NCBI RefSeq assembly: GCF_030409605.1
Contig: NZ_JAUFQG010000004.1
Span: 2,110,501-2,174,500, forward strand
Length of the DNA: 64,000 nt
From: Simiduia curdlanivorans
Lineage (GTDB): Bacteria; Pseudomonadota; Gammaproteobacteria; Pseudomonadales; Cellvibrionaceae
Reading direction: 5' to 3'
The position numbers and the translations under genes were made by a program. Of this stretch, positions 27,538 to 36,535 are shown one piece after another (position 1 is the stretch's first letter; every line of letters starts with the position of its first letter). Under the pieces are notes generated by a model that saw nothing but the letters and a program-made list of their open reading frames with translations, had not been told where the DNA came from and made no database searches.

Positions 27538-29406
27538 TTAAATATTACTGCCCTGTTGCTCTCGCTTAATTTTTTTCACATCCTCATCGCCCATCAAAAT
27601 ATCTTGGTAGCTGCCGCCGGCGGGAATCATCGGGTAGACGTTTTCTTCGCGCGCCACAATGACATCCAACAAATAAGGTTCATCGGGGTTGGCCAGCATG
27701 CGTGCGAAAGCCGTCGCCAAATCTTCTTTACGCACCACGCGTTCATTCTTCACGCGGTAGCCGTCGGCGATGGCGAGGAAATTTGGGTAGATGTCCACGT
27801 CATCCTCGGCTTTTACTTGCGTTAAGGGGTCGGAGAGCGACGAGCCGGCGCGGTGTTTGTTGTAAATCATGTCTTGCCATTGGCGCACCATGCCGAGCCA
27901 TTGGTTATTGATAATTACCACTTTCACACCGAGTTTAAAGCGGTGGCAGGTAGCGAGTTCGTGCACAGTCATGTTGAGCGAGCCGTCGCCGTCTATGTCG
28001 ATCACCGTGCGCTCGGGGAAGGCCGCTTTCGCGCCGATCGCAGCGGGTAAGCCATAACCCATGGTGCCGAAACCCGAGCTGCTTAAAAACGCTTTCGGTT
28101 GGCTCGATTGGTAGTGTTGCATGGCCCACATCTGGTGCTGGCCAACGCCGAGGCTAACGATGGCCTCGCCCTTAGTGATGTCAGACAGTAAGCCGATGGC
28201 GAACTGTGACGTGATGGTGTTGCGCTCGGGCGCGGGGTAGGGCCACTGCTGTTTCCACAGGCTGATTTGTTCCGTCCAAGGTCTATGGCTAACTGCTTGG
28301 CAATTGGCCAATAGCTGTTCCAGCGCGAGTTTGATATCGGCGCACACGGGCAGGGTGACGTCTTTGTTCTTGTTCAGTTCGTCGCGATCGATATCGATGT
28401 GAATGATGCGCCCGTGCTTAATAAACTCGCTCACCTTGCCGGTCACGCGGTCGTCGAAACGCACGCCGGCGGCGATGACTAAATCTGCCTCATTGATCGC
28501 CACGTTGGCGTATTTACTGCCGTGCATACCCAAGGTGTGTAATGCCAGTGGGTGCGCGGGCGGAAAGCCGCCGTGGCCCATGAGCGTGGTGGTGACCGGA
28601 ATCTGGGCTTTTTCGGCCAGTTGTAATAATAGATTGTGGGCATTGGCGGAGATGACGCCGCCGCCGGCGTAAATTATCGGGCGCTCGGCTTCGCTTAACA
28701 GCCGCAGCGCTTGCTCCAGTTGGTTGTCGGTCATACCGGTGGCGGCCGCTTCCGGCGGCTCAATCACCGCCGGGATTCTCGGCGGCGTGTAATTACCCTC
28801 TGGGTCGCGCGGAAAATGCTGCTGAATATCCTTGGGTATGTCGATCAGCACCGGCCCCGGCCTGCGCCCGCCGGCGAGCAGGAAACTCTCGCGCACAATT
28901 TCGGGGATGTCGGTGACCCGGCTGACCAGGTAATTCTTTTTGGTGATGGGCCTGGTCACCGCCACGATATCCACTTCCTGAAACGCGTTTTTGCCCAGCA
29001 AATGGCTGGGCACATTGCCGGTGATGCAGACGATGGCGACCGAGTCGCTCATGGCGTCGGCAATGCCGGTGACTAAATTGGTGGCGCCTGGGCCAGAGGT
29101 GGCGAGGCACACGCCGACTTTACCGGTTACCCGGGCGTAGCCTTGGGCGGCGTGCACGGCGCCTTGTTCGTGCTCGGTGCGAATACAGCGAATGCCGAAC
29201 TCAGATAGCACATCAAAAATTTCTAAGTTGGCGCCGCCCGGGTAGCCAAACAGCAAGTCCACACCCTCGGCCTGCAGTGCCTTGGCCAGCAGTTGCGCAC
29301 CGCGCAAGGCGCCAGGGCGCTGGCTCTCGATAATGTCGGTAATCGCGCCCCCGGTTACGGTTCCTTTATTGGCGTAAGTGACATTATCGACGGGGTGGTT
29401 ACTCAT
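27538..29406 (-). CDS. ilvB: acetolactate synthase large subunit
   Basis: 622 residues from the ATG at 29406, which has AAGGAG eight bases before it; the frame extends upstream to 29463 without a ribosome site. The enzyme joins two pyruvates (or pyruvate and 2-ketobutyrate) using ThDP in branched-chain amino acid synthesis. The N-terminal domain has the catalytic Glu in RTEHEQGAVHAAQGYAR, and the C-terminal domain has the ThDP/magnesium motif GDGSLNMTVHEL to NNQWLGMV. FAD-binding central domain features are present. No regulatory small subunit gene lies next to it, which is unusual for a biosynthetic enzyme. Confidence 0.9.
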   Translation of the reverse strand: MSNHPVDNVTYANKGTVTGGAITDIIESQRPGALRGAQLLAKALQAEGVDLLFGYPGGANLEIFDVLSEFGIRCIRTEHEQGAVHAAQGYARVTGKVGVCLATSGPGATNLVTGIADAMSDSVAIVCITGNVPSHLLGKNAFQEVDIVAVTRPITKKNYLVSRVTDIPEIVRESFLLAGGRRPGPVLIDIPKDIQQHFPRDPEGNYTPPRIPAVIEPPEAAATGMTDNQLEQALRLLSEAERPIIYAGGGVISANAHNLLLQLAEKAQIPVTTTLMGHGGFPPAHPLALHTLGMHGSKYANVAINEADLVIAAGVRFDDRVTGKVSEFIKHGRIIHIDIDRDELNKNKDVTLPVCADIKLALEQLLANCQAVSHRPWTEQISLWKQQWPYPAPERNTITSQFAIGLLSDITKGEAIVSLGVGQHQMWAMQHYQSSQPKAFLSSSGFGTMGYGLPAAIGAKAAFPERTVIDIDGDGSLNMTVHELATCHRFKLGVKVVIINNQWLGMVRQWQDMIYNKHRAGSSLSDPLTQVKAEDDVDIYPNFLAIADGYRVKNERVVRKEDLATAFARMLANPDEPYLLDVIVAREENVYPMIPAGGSYQDILMGDEDVKKIKREQQGSNI

Positions 29407-29687
29407 GACCGAATCTCCTTGATGGGGTCTGGCTTTAAACGCAGCGTTTGCTGGCAGTAGCATACAACGTCTCGGGCGCCGAACCCCACAAAGGCATTTT
29501 GGTCATCTGGGTGGGTGGAGTATGAAGTGTTATTTCAGTCATAAGAATCGCGACTATTATGCAGATTCACTTTCTCTGAGCTATACCTAGTAGACCCATA
29601 CATAAGTCTAAGGTGGCTAGGTGCCGGCTATTAGATACAAACCAAATCATAGGGGGTGTATGGGCCACTTAATTCAGGGAGAGCGCC

Positions 29688-30359
29688 ATGGCTAACCATA
29701 TTTTTATTCTGGCATCTGTGATGCTAATCGCCGGTGTGTTCGGCGGGCTTATTAATTTCTATCAAATGAACCAAGGCGACAGCGACCCGGCAAGTCTGCC
29801 GCGCTGCATTGTCATGGGTGTAGGCGCTGCCTTCCTCGTGCCGGTGGTCTTGAACTTGGTCAACAGCGATTTGGTGCTGGAGATACAGGGCGACCCATCG
29901 CGGCTGTTGATTTACACCGGTTACTGTTTGATTGCCGCGGTGGCCTCACGGCTCGTGATTGTGAATATGGGCGAGCGCATTTTGCGCGAGGCCACACAAG
30001 CGCGCATTTTGTCCGATAACGTGCACCACGACCTGCGCATGATGCAGGAAGAGTTGCTGCCTTTGATCGCCACAGAAACTGAGCAAGACCCTGAATCCGA
30101 TGGCAACCAAGGCCCCTTGGAAATGGAGGGCGAGTTGGATGTGACCTCAGCCAAGGTATTGAAAACCTTGGGCCGTGGTCGCTATATATTCCGCTCTATC
30201 GCCGGTCTTTGCCACGAAGCCAGCGCCGATGAAACCACTATGTCGAAAACCTTAAATGTGCTGGTTGCGCGCAACCTCGCCGGTAAAGTCAGCGGTGCTA
30301 AAGGTGTGCGTTGGTACGTTACGGAAAAAGGCCGCCGTGTCATGGATATGATTGCCTAA
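29688..30359 (+). CDS. three-TM membrane protein with C-terminal winged-helix-like domain (YEATS-associated type, tentative)
   Basis: 223 residues. Three hydrophobic segments (about 4-24, 42-63, 74-91) are followed by an acidic helix (about 105-150) and a domain with winged-helix character (KVLKTLGRGRYIFRSIAGLCHEA, TMSKTLNVLVARNLAGKV, GVRWYVTEKGRRVMDMIA). The architecture recalls the YLATT/YEATS-associated helix proteins described in prokaryotes, but no YEATS domain is seen. A GGGAGAG ribosome site lies before the ATG. It sits 39 bases before a vWA protein gene, so the two may act together at the membrane; this is inference. Confidence 0.55.
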   Translation: MANHIFILASVMLIAGVFGGLINFYQMNQGDSDPASLPRCIVMGVGAAFLVPVVLNLVNSDLVLEIQGDPSRLLIYTGYCLIAAVASRLVIVNMGERILREATQARILSDNVHHDLRMMQEELLPLIATETEQDPESDGNQGPLEMEGELDVTSAKVLKTLGRGRYIFRSIAGLCHEASADETTMSKTLNVLVARNLAGKVSGAKGVRWYVTEKGRRVMDMIA

Positions 30360-30398
30360 ACCCGTGTTTACAGCCTTAGGTCTTAAGAGTTTACTGCT

Positions 30399-32432
30399 AT
30401 GAAATTATCGGTGCTGGTTGCCGCATTTATGTTCTTCTCTGTTGCTGCGGATTGGGCGCAGGCGCAATCCGATGTGGCGACGGAGAAGGCTGATGTGCGG
30501 GTGATCATCGATATTTCTGGCAGTATGAAACAAAACGACCCAGACAATTTGCGCCGCCCGGCGCTAGATTTATTGGTCAAGTTAATTCCCGAAGGCAGTA
30601 GGGCCGGTGTTTGGACCTTCGGCCAGTACGTCAATATGCTTGTGCCGCTAAATGAAGTGGATGGCGCCTGGCGCCAAGAGGCTGCTAAAAAAGTGGAAGA
30701 GGTTAACTCCGTTGGCCTGTTTACCAATATCGGCGGCGCCCTTGAACGCGCGGCGAAAGATGGCGGCAAACCGCAGCCAGGTTACCGCACCAGCATTATT
30801 TTACTCACCGATGGCATGGTGGATATTTCCCGCGAGCCAGACGATAACGCCAAAGAGTGGCGGCGCATTGTCGATAAGGTTCTGCCCTCACTAAAAGGCG
30901 AGAACTACAAAATTCACACGGTGGCGCTGTCGGCTAATGCCGATACGGAGTTGATGAACGCGCTGTCGCTGGGTACCGACGGCATAGTTGCCGTTGCCAA
31001 CAGCGCCGAACAGTTGCCGAAAATATTTTTACGCATGCTGGAGCAGTCGGCGCCCGCCGACGAGGTGCCGTTATCTGAAAATAAGTTTTTAGTCGACTCG
31101 AGTATCGAAGAGTTTACTGCGCTTATTTTTAGAGCTGTGCCCGAGCAGCAAACCCAATTACTTTCACCCGATAAAAAATATTATCAAGCCGACACTAAAG
31201 ATAAATATTTAACCTGGTATCGCGCCGCCGATCACGATCTCGTCACGATTAAGCACCCGATCGAGGGCGAGTGGTTGGTGCGGGCGGATTTAGACCCGGA
31301 AAGCAAAATCACCATCGTTACCGATTTAAAAATACTCGTTAAACCTATGCCAAACAATTTGTTTGAAGGCGAGGCGGCAACTTTGCAATTTTTGCTGCAA
31401 GACAAGGGCAAAACCTTAAGCGATGCGCGCTTTCTGCGCTTGCTCAATATCAACGCCGAACTTTTACAGGGCGATAAGCTTATTTGGTCGGAAAAAATAT
31501 CCGATCAATTGCCGCCGGGCGATGGTATCTATCGGCGCGAGATAACCCAGTTTGCCGGCGAAGGCGATTACCAGTTGCGCGTACAATTGGACGGCAAGAG
31601 TTTTAGCCGGGAAATATCGCATCGCATCGCCGTGCGCGCGCCCTTTGCCGTGGAGTTGCTCAGCCCCAGTAGTAGCGAGCGACTAGTGCGGGTGCGCGCT
31701 AATGGCCAGAGTTTAGACCGGGCTAAAACCGTGGTGGTGGCTAAGGTCAAAGAGCCCAGTGGCCGGTCGAGCATTCAGCCGCTGCAACTCAGCCAATCCG
31801 ATAGTTGGGAATTATTACTAGCGCCCGACCAAGACGGAACTTATGTGATCGACCTGCGCATAAGTGCGGTGGACACAAAAAATCAAAGTTTTGAACACCA
31901 GCCAGAAGCCATTAGCTTCACCTATCCAGATGGGGCTAGCCCCTTTGTAGAGCCTGAAATTGCAAAGGTCGAGCCGCAGGCAGCAGCACCAGAGCCTGAG
32001 CCGGACAAGGTTGAGGTATCCGCAGGTGAGCCAGAGGTTGAGCCTGAAACCCCTCCGAAAGCGGAGTCGACCAACTGGCTACTTTACGGCGCCCTAGGTT
32101 TCGGCAATCTGTTGATTTTAGCGCTTGCCTATTTCGCCTACCGGACCCTAATGGGCGGCAAAAAGGTGGCACCAGAGGACCTGGACTTAGAAGCAGAATC
32201 CGATACCGAGCCAGAACTTGATGCCTCTGCAACCGATACTGATGCAAATCCGCCACTGGAAGATTTAGGTGGTATGGAAGATTTAGGCGGTATGGATGAC
32301 GTGGATGAGGCCATGGCCGCTATCGATATCGAAAGTGATGACGCGGCTGATGAGCTTGCCGATACCGACGACACCCCAGAGTTCTCCCTCGACGATCTTG
32401 CGCCGAGCAAGGATGACGACGATACCAAGTAG
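30399..32432 (+). CDS. vWA domain protein with C-terminal membrane anchor (TIGR03503-like)
   Basis: 677 residues. A signal peptide (1-22) is followed by a von Willebrand factor A domain with the MIDAS motif D38-x-S40-x-S42 (DISGSMKQ) and the LLTDGMVD metal loop. Beta-rich domains occupy about 220-530. A Glu/Pro-rich stalk leads to one membrane helix at about 558-582 and a very acidic cytoplasmic tail with two LGGM(E/D)D repeats. The vWA part therefore faces the periplasm. The likely role is metal-dependent protein binding in envelope assembly or sensing. The preceding membrane/wHTH gene lies in the same transcription direction. Confidence 0.8.
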   Translation: MKLSVLVAAFMFFSVAADWAQAQSDVATEKADVRVIIDISGSMKQNDPDNLRRPALDLLVKLIPEGSRAGVWTFGQYVNMLVPLNEVDGAWRQEAAKKVEEVNSVGLFTNIGGALERAAKDGGKPQPGYRTSIILLTDGMVDISREPDDNAKEWRRIVDKVLPSLKGENYKIHTVALSANADTELMNALSLGTDGIVAVANSAEQLPKIFLRMLEQSAPADEVPLSENKFLVDSSIEEFTALIFRAVPEQQTQLLSPDKKYYQADTKDKYLTWYRAADHDLVTIKHPIEGEWLVRADLDPESKITIVTDLKILVKPMPNNLFEGEAATLQFLLQDKGKTLSDARFLRLLNINAELLQGDKLIWSEKISDQLPPGDGIYRREITQFAGEGDYQLRVQLDGKSFSREISHRIAVRAPFAVELLSPSSSERLVRVRANGQSLDRAKTVVVAKVKEPSGRSSIQPLQLSQSDSWELLLAPDQDGTYVIDLRISAVDTKNQSFEHQPEAISFTYPDGASPFVEPEIAKVEPQAAAPEPEPDKVEVSAGEPEVEPETPPKAESTNWLLYGALGFGNLLILALAYFAYRTLMGGKKVAPEDLDLEAESDTEPELDASATDTDANPPLEDLGGMEDLGGMDDVDEAMAAIDIESDDAADELADTDDTPEFSLDDLAPSKDDDDTK

Positions 32433-32459
32433 CCCGCTTGCGTATGCCCCTTATTAATA

Positions 32460-32473
32460 TTAGAATATTCTAA
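32460..32473. promoter_or_regulatory. perfect palindrome, candidate operator of the persulfide operon
   Basis: TTAGAATATTCTAA is a perfect 14-bp palindrome inside a longer AT-rich symmetrical stretch (about 32454-32480). It lies 125 bases before the DUF442 gene and fits an ArsR/BigR-type site. The regulator gene is the second of the operon. Confidence 0.5.
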
Positions 32474-32487
32474 ATTAATATTTCCTA

Positions 32488-32514
32488 ATGACAGCTGATG
32501 GCCTCAGCTGTCAT
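32488..32514. terminator. hairpin between the vWA gene and the persulfide operon
   Basis: An 11-bp perfect stem (ATGACAGCTGA/TCAGCTGTCAT) with a five-base loop, 55 bases after the vWA stop. No T-run follows, so it is either a weak terminator or an mRNA-stabilising or regulatory hairpin. Confidence 0.45.
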
Positions 32515-32597
32515 GTCTCGTGATGCATGACTCGCATCGCAATCGTTAATATGAATATGTTTAGCTAAACCATAGGTTTAATACAGAGGTGGCGTCT

Positions 32598-33113
32598 ATG
32601 AAAGCGGTAATGTCCATAAAGCAAGCCTGGCAGAGCGGGTTCGGTGCGTTAGTGTTGCTAGTTGCCTGTATTACAGCGCTGCCGCTACAAGCGCAGTCGG
32701 TTGAGGGCGTGGCAAATTTTCATCAACACAGCGATCAAATCGCCACCGGCGGCTTGGTAACTGGCGATGCGTTGGTCGTGCTAAAAGCGCAGGGTTACGA
32801 GCAAATTATTGATTTACGCAGCGCGGCGGAGACGCCAGAAGAAGAGGGTGAGGCAGCCAAGCAGTTAGGGCTGACTTGGTTCAATTTTCCCATGACCGGC
32901 GAGCTTCCAAGCGCCGAGCAAATTCAGCAGTTTGGTGCGGCATTGGGCGATAAAAAAACCTTGGTGCATTGTCGCTCGGGCAACCGAGCCGGTATGGCTT
33001 GGTCGCTTTGGCAAATCTCCCAAGGGGTCGAGCTGGAGCAGGCCTTAGCGGAGGGGCGAGCCATGGGTATGAAAGACGGTTTTGAGCAGGCTATTCGCGC
33101 GCAACAGAGGTAA
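32598..33113 (+). CDS. periplasmic DUF442/beta-lactamase-hydrolase-like phosphatase
   Basis: 171 residues from the ATG at 32598 (GAGG nine bases upstream); a GTG at 32589 is also in frame. A signal peptide ends near LQAQS. The dual-specificity-phosphatase-like fold has the Cys-x5-Arg active loop HCRSGNRAG and the strand VVLKAQGYEQIIDLRS. Proteins of this family are often encoded with, or fused to, sulfur-metabolising rhodanese and persulfide dioxygenase modules. Here it is the first gene of such an operon. The substrate is unknown, and the reactive Cys may well handle sulfur rather than phosphate. Confidence 0.82.
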   Translation: MKAVMSIKQAWQSGFGALVLLVACITALPLQAQSVEGVANFHQHSDQIATGGLVTGDALVVLKAQGYEQIIDLRSAAETPEEEGEAAKQLGLTWFNFPMTGELPSAEQIQQFGAALGDKKTLVHCRSGNRAGMAWSLWQISQGVELEQALAEGRAMGMKDGFEQAIRAQQR

Positions 33114-33116
33114 AGC

Positions 33117-33422
33117 ATGAGCACCCAAGAAGATTATTCGGCACTGGCCGAACACGCCGGTAGCGCCGCGGCTTTGCTGAAGCAGTTGGCCAATCCGCAT
33201 CGTTTAATGTTGCTGTGTACCCTGATTGATGGCGAGCTTTCTGTGGGCGAATTAAATGCGCGGGTGCCGCTCAGTCAATCCGCCCTATCGCAACATTTAG
33301 CTGGTTTGCGCGAAGCCAATTTGGTGTCGACGCGCAAAGATCGGCAGCAGGTTTTTTATCGGTTAGAGGGCACGGAGGCGGTCAGCGTTATTCGTGTCTT
33401 AAAGCAGTTGTACTGCGGTTAA
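33117..33422 (+). CDS. bigR: ArsR-family repressor, BigR/SqrR-like persulfide sensor
   Basis: 101 residues. An ArsR winged helix with recognition helix LSQSALSQHLAGLREANLV and wing STRKDRQQVFYRL is plain. Two cysteines occur where the BigR/SqrR thiol switch has them: C34 in MLLCTLIDGELSVG and C100 next to the C-terminus. In that group a disulfide or polysulfide bridge between them releases DNA. The gene lies between the DUF442 phosphatase and the rhodanese, consistent with control of this operon through the palindrome at 32460. The symbol is given by similarity. Confidence 0.82.
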   Translation: MSTQEDYSALAEHAGSAAALLKQLANPHRLMLLCTLIDGELSVGELNARVPLSQSALSQHLAGLREANLVSTRKDRQQVFYRLEGTEAVSVIRVLKQLYCG

Positions 33423-33452
33423 ATCTCATTTTATCTAGTGGAGACGTTGTAA

Positions 33453-33974
33453 ATGATCCGGATCAGTGCCCAAGAATTGGCGAAAAAAGTCGCGGCAAAT
33501 GAGCCTTTATGTATTGTTGATGTGCGCACACCGGCCGAATACGCCGCTGTGAATTTGCCGAACAGTGTCAACTTTCCCTTGGGCAGCGTTACTCCGCATG
33601 CAGTTGTGGCGGCTGCGGGTGAACGGGCGCAAGTGTATTTAATGTGTCGCACCCAGCGTCGCGCTGAAATGGTTCACCAAGAATTAGCCGGTAAGTTGGC
33701 GTGTGAATTAGTGGTGGTCGACGGCGGTATTGAAAAAATGCCCGAGCAACTTTTGGTGCGCGGAAAGCGCACGGCTATTCCCCTTGATCGCCAAGTGCGC
33801 ATTGCTGCTGGTTTATTAGTTTTTATTGGTGTGCTAGGCGGCTTTTTTGTTAACCCAGGTTTGTTTTGGTTAAGTGGTTTCGTTGGCGCCGGGTTAGTTT
33901 TTTCGGGTGTTACCGACACCTGCCCAATGGCCATGGCCATTGCGCGCATGCCTTGGAATCAAGTTCGGCCGTGA
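33453..33974 (+). CDS. rhodanese domain with two C-terminal membrane helices (DUF2892)
   Basis: 173 residues. The rhodanese domain (1-105) has DVRTPAEY and the active-site cysteine C65 in MCRTQRRAEM. After about residue 110, RQVRIAAGLLVFIGVLGGFFVNPG and the following hydrophobic stretch make a DUF2892 helical pair ending in CPMAMAIARMPWN. The cysteine near the end may also take part in sulfur relay. It likely carries sulfane sulfur at the inner membrane between the persulfide dioxygenase and the TauE exporter. Its stop overlaps the GTG start of the exporter. Confidence 0.88.
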   Translation: MIRISAQELAKKVAANEPLCIVDVRTPAEYAAVNLPNSVNFPLGSVTPHAVVAAAGERAQVYLMCRTQRRAEMVHQELAGKLACELVVVDGGIEKMPEQLLVRGKRTAIPLDRQVRIAAGLLVFIGVLGGFFVNPGLFWLSGFVGAGLVFSGVTDTCPMAMAIARMPWNQVRP

Positions 33975-34807
33975 TCGACATCGCTCTTGCGGCACTGGTG
34001 ATTGGCGCTCTGGTTGGCCTTGTTTTAGGCCTGACCGGAGCTGGCGGCTCTTTGTTTGCTGTGCCGCTGTTAATGTTGGGCTTGGCTGTTAATGCCAATC
34101 AAGCTACGGGGCTAGCGTTGGCAGCTGTCTCCGCTAGCGCCCTGTGGGGCGTGGTTGTGCGTTTGCCAAGGGGCGAAGTGGTTTGGTTGCCGGCCATCGT
34201 GTTGGCCATTAGCGGAGCAGCAATGGCACCCATCGGGCGCTGGTTGGCGGCAAAAATTCCTGAGCCCGCTTTATTGATTGGCTTTGCAATCTTGGTGGTA
34301 TTGGTGGCTCTGCGTATGTGGCGCCAAAGCAATGATGCGCCGGAAAGTGCCAAGGTTACCCGCGCCAGTCAAGGCAAGGGCGGCTCTGAAAAAGAAACTG
34401 CGCTGTGTCGCTTTAGCCCGTCCGGGCAATTAGAGCTTAAACCTCGCTGTTTGATGGGGGTGGTATTGGGCGGTTTCGGTGCAGGTATTTTATCGGGCTT
34501 GTTCGGTGTCGGCGGTGGTTTCGTCATTGTTCCACTGTTGGTATTGCTTACCGGTTTAACCATCACAGCCGCCGTTGCAACATCATTGGCGGTTATCGCC
34601 GTTATCAGCAGTGCCGGCTTTGCCAGTTTTATATGGTTGGGCGGTAGCGTCGATTTCGCTTTGCTGGCGTGGCTTATTTTAGGTGGCGTACTTGGCATGT
34701 TGCTGGGCTCGCTGGTGGCGAGTCGACTCGCTGGGCCGCTGCTGCAAAAAGGTTTTGTTATCGCCATGTTGTCGCTCACTGCGGCTACTCTCGTCGGACA
34801 ACTTTAA
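33971..34807 (+). CDS. TauE/SafE family sulfite exporter
   Basis: 278 residues from a GTG at 33971 overlapping the rhodanese stop (GTGA). The longer frame from 33866 overlaps the rhodanese gene and lacks membrane character at its start. About eight membrane segments are seen in two repeats, each with the family glycine motif (LGLTGAGGSLFAVPLL and SGLFGVGGGFVIVPLL). A hydrophilic loop with Lys/Glu lies between them. Given its neighbours, it most likely exports sulfite made by the persulfide dioxygenase, though other sulfur oxyanions or sulfonates are possible. Confidence 0.9.
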   Translation: MIDIALAALVIGALVGLVLGLTGAGGSLFAVPLLMLGLAVNANQATGLALAAVSASALWGVVVRLPRGEVVWLPAIVLAISGAAMAPIGRWLAAKIPEPALLIGFAILVVLVALRMWRQSNDAPESAKVTRASQGKGGSEKETALCRFSPSGQLELKPRCLMGVVLGGFGAGILSGLFGVGGGFVIVPLLVLLTGLTITAAVATSLAVIAVISSAGFASFIWLGGSVDFALLAWLILGGVLGMLLGSLVASRLAGPLLQKGFVIAMLSLTAATLVGQL

Positions 34808-34898
34808 CGCACTTAGTTCCAGCGGTAGGCTCGCGATAGACGCGTGCATTGAAACGCCTCTGTTCGCCGGCGCTAGGAATTTTGAGGAGTAAATCACC

Positions 34899-35588
34899 AT
34901 GATATTTCGCCAGCTATTCGATCGTGAGAGCTCAACCTACACCTATTTACTGGCCGATATCACCAACCGGCAAGCGCTGCTTATCGATCCTGTGCTGGAG
35001 CAATGTGACGCTTATCTTGCGCTCCTATCTCAGTTGGATTTACAGCTGATCTACGCGCTTGATACCCATGTTCATGCCGATCACGTGACGGCCTTGGGTA
35101 GGTTGCGCGAGGTCACGGGCTGTAAATCTCTCATGGGTAAGCAAAGCGAGGTGGCTTGTGCCAGCGGCTGGTTTGCCGATCAGGACCAACTAAACTTGGG
35201 CGCGCTGCAGTTACAAGTGCTCTATACGCCGGGTCACACCGATGACTCCTACTGCTTTTATCTGCCCGAACAGGCGTTATTATTCACTGGCGATACCCTG
35301 TTGATTCGAGGCACGGGTCGAACCGACTTTCAAAATGGCGATGCCCGTGCCCAGTACCAAAGCCTCCAGCGTCTGTTGGCGTTACCGCCGCAAACGCGGG
35401 TCTACCCAGCACACGACTACAAAGGTTGGACCTCAACTTCACTCGAGGAGGAGCGTCGTCACAACCCGCGCCTTCAAGTCCCGGACGTAGATGCTTATGC
35501 AGAATTGATGGCCAATCTAAAACTACCTAACCCGCATATGATGGATGTGGCGGTACCCGCTAATAAAGCCTGCGGTCGCGCCGATTAA
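34899..35588 (+). CDS. persulfide dioxygenase (ETHE1-like MBL-fold)
   Basis: 229 residues. It oxidises glutathione persulfide to sulfite with a mononuclear iron in a metallo-beta-lactamase fold. The metal motif THVHADH (H57, H59, D61, H62) and the later GHTDDS and PAHDYKG histidines fit the ETHE1/persulfide dioxygenase branch rather than glyoxalase II. GAGGAG precedes the ATG. It is the last gene of the DUF442-BigR-rhodanese-TauE operon. No sulfide:quinone oxidoreductase is nearby, so persulfide must come from elsewhere in the cell. Confidence 0.9.
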   Translation: MIFRQLFDRESSTYTYLLADITNRQALLIDPVLEQCDAYLALLSQLDLQLIYALDTHVHADHVTALGRLREVTGCKSLMGKQSEVACASGWFADQDQLNLGALQLQVLYTPGHTDDSYCFYLPEQALLFTGDTLLIRGTGRTDFQNGDARAQYQSLQRLLALPPQTRVYPAHDYKGWTSTSLEEERRHNPRLQVPDVDAYAELMANLKLPNPHMMDVAVPANKACGRAD

Positions 35589-35689
35589 ATCAGGTTTGCC
35601 CCTGTGACCGACCGGACACGCCTCGTCGTACCCAGCGGCTAGTGTGGTTGCTACAATGGCGTTTTGTACAAAACGGCGTGGAGCAACTC

Positions 35690-36535
35690 ATGGCTTTTCA
35701 GGGTACTGATAAATACGTAGCAACCGATGATTTACGCATGGCGGTTGATGCCGCCGTGGTATTGCAGCGGCCTCTGTTGATCAAGGGTGAGCCTGGTACA
35801 GGTAAAACCATGTTGGCCGAGGAAGTTGCGCAGAGTTTGGGCTTGCGCTTAATTCAGTGGCATATCAAATCCACCACTAAGGCACAACAGGGCTTGTATG
35901 AATACGATGCCGTGTCGCGTCTTCGGGACTCGCAGCTGGGCGATGATCGCGTACACGACATCAAAAACTATTTGAAAAAAGGCAAGCTCTGGGAAGCGTT
36001 TGAATCCGATGAGCAGTTGGTGTTATTGATTGATGAAATCGATAAAGCCGATATTGAATTTCCCAATGACCTATTGGTTGAAATCGACAAAATGGAATTC
36101 TTTGTTTACGAAACCGGTGAAACCATTAAGGCCAAACATCGCCCTATTGTTATTATCACCAGTAACAACGAAAAAGAATTACCCGATGCTTTTTTGCGTC
36201 GCTGCTTTTTCCACTATATTAATTTTCCCGATCGCGACACCATGCAAAAAATCGTGGATGTGCATTTCCCAGACATTAAACAAGCGTTAGTTAAAGATGC
36301 CTTAGATATCTTTTTTGATGTGCGCAAGGTGCCAGGCTTAAAGAAAAAGCCGTCCACTAGCGAGCTGGTAGATTGGTTGAAGTTATTGTTGGCCGACGAT
36401 ATCCCCGATGAAATTCTAAAAAACCGCGATACCACTAAAGCTATCCCGCCATTGTATGGTGCGCTGCTGAAGAATGAGCAAGATGTGCATATGCTCGAGC
36501 GTTTGGCCTTCATGACGCGTCGTGAGAATCGCTAA
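35690..36535 (+). CDS. MoxR-family AAA+ ATPase
   Basis: 281 residues from the ATG at 35690 (GGAG upstream); the frame begins at 35642 without a ribosome site. Walker A is GEPGTGKT at 33-40, Walker B is LLIDEIDKAD, and the sensor region IVIITSNNEKELPDAFLRRC is complete. MoxR ATPases act as chaperones for metal enzymes or complexes, usually with a vWA partner. The stop overlaps the start of the CoxE-type vWA gene (TAATG), which is the expected partner. The client protein is unknown. Confidence 0.92.
   Translation: MAFQGTDKYVATDDLRMAVDAAVVLQRPLLIKGEPGTGKTMLAEEVAQSLGLRLIQWHIKSTTKAQQGLYEYDAVSRLRDSQLGDDRVHDIKNYLKKGKLWEAFESDEQLVLLIDEIDKADIEFPNDLLVEIDKMEFFVYETGETIKAKHRPIVIITSNNEKELPDAFLRRCFFHYINFPDRDTMQKIVDVHFPDIKQALVKDALDIFFDVRKVPGLKKKPSTSELVDWLKLLLADDIPDEILKNRDTTKAIPPLYGALLKNEQDVHMLERLAFMTRRENR

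Noticed and set aside
33866..33970. Upstream start of the TauE gene
   Set aside because: It would overlap the rhodanese gene by more than 100 bases and add a hydrophilic, Arg/Trp-rich tail not seen in the family.
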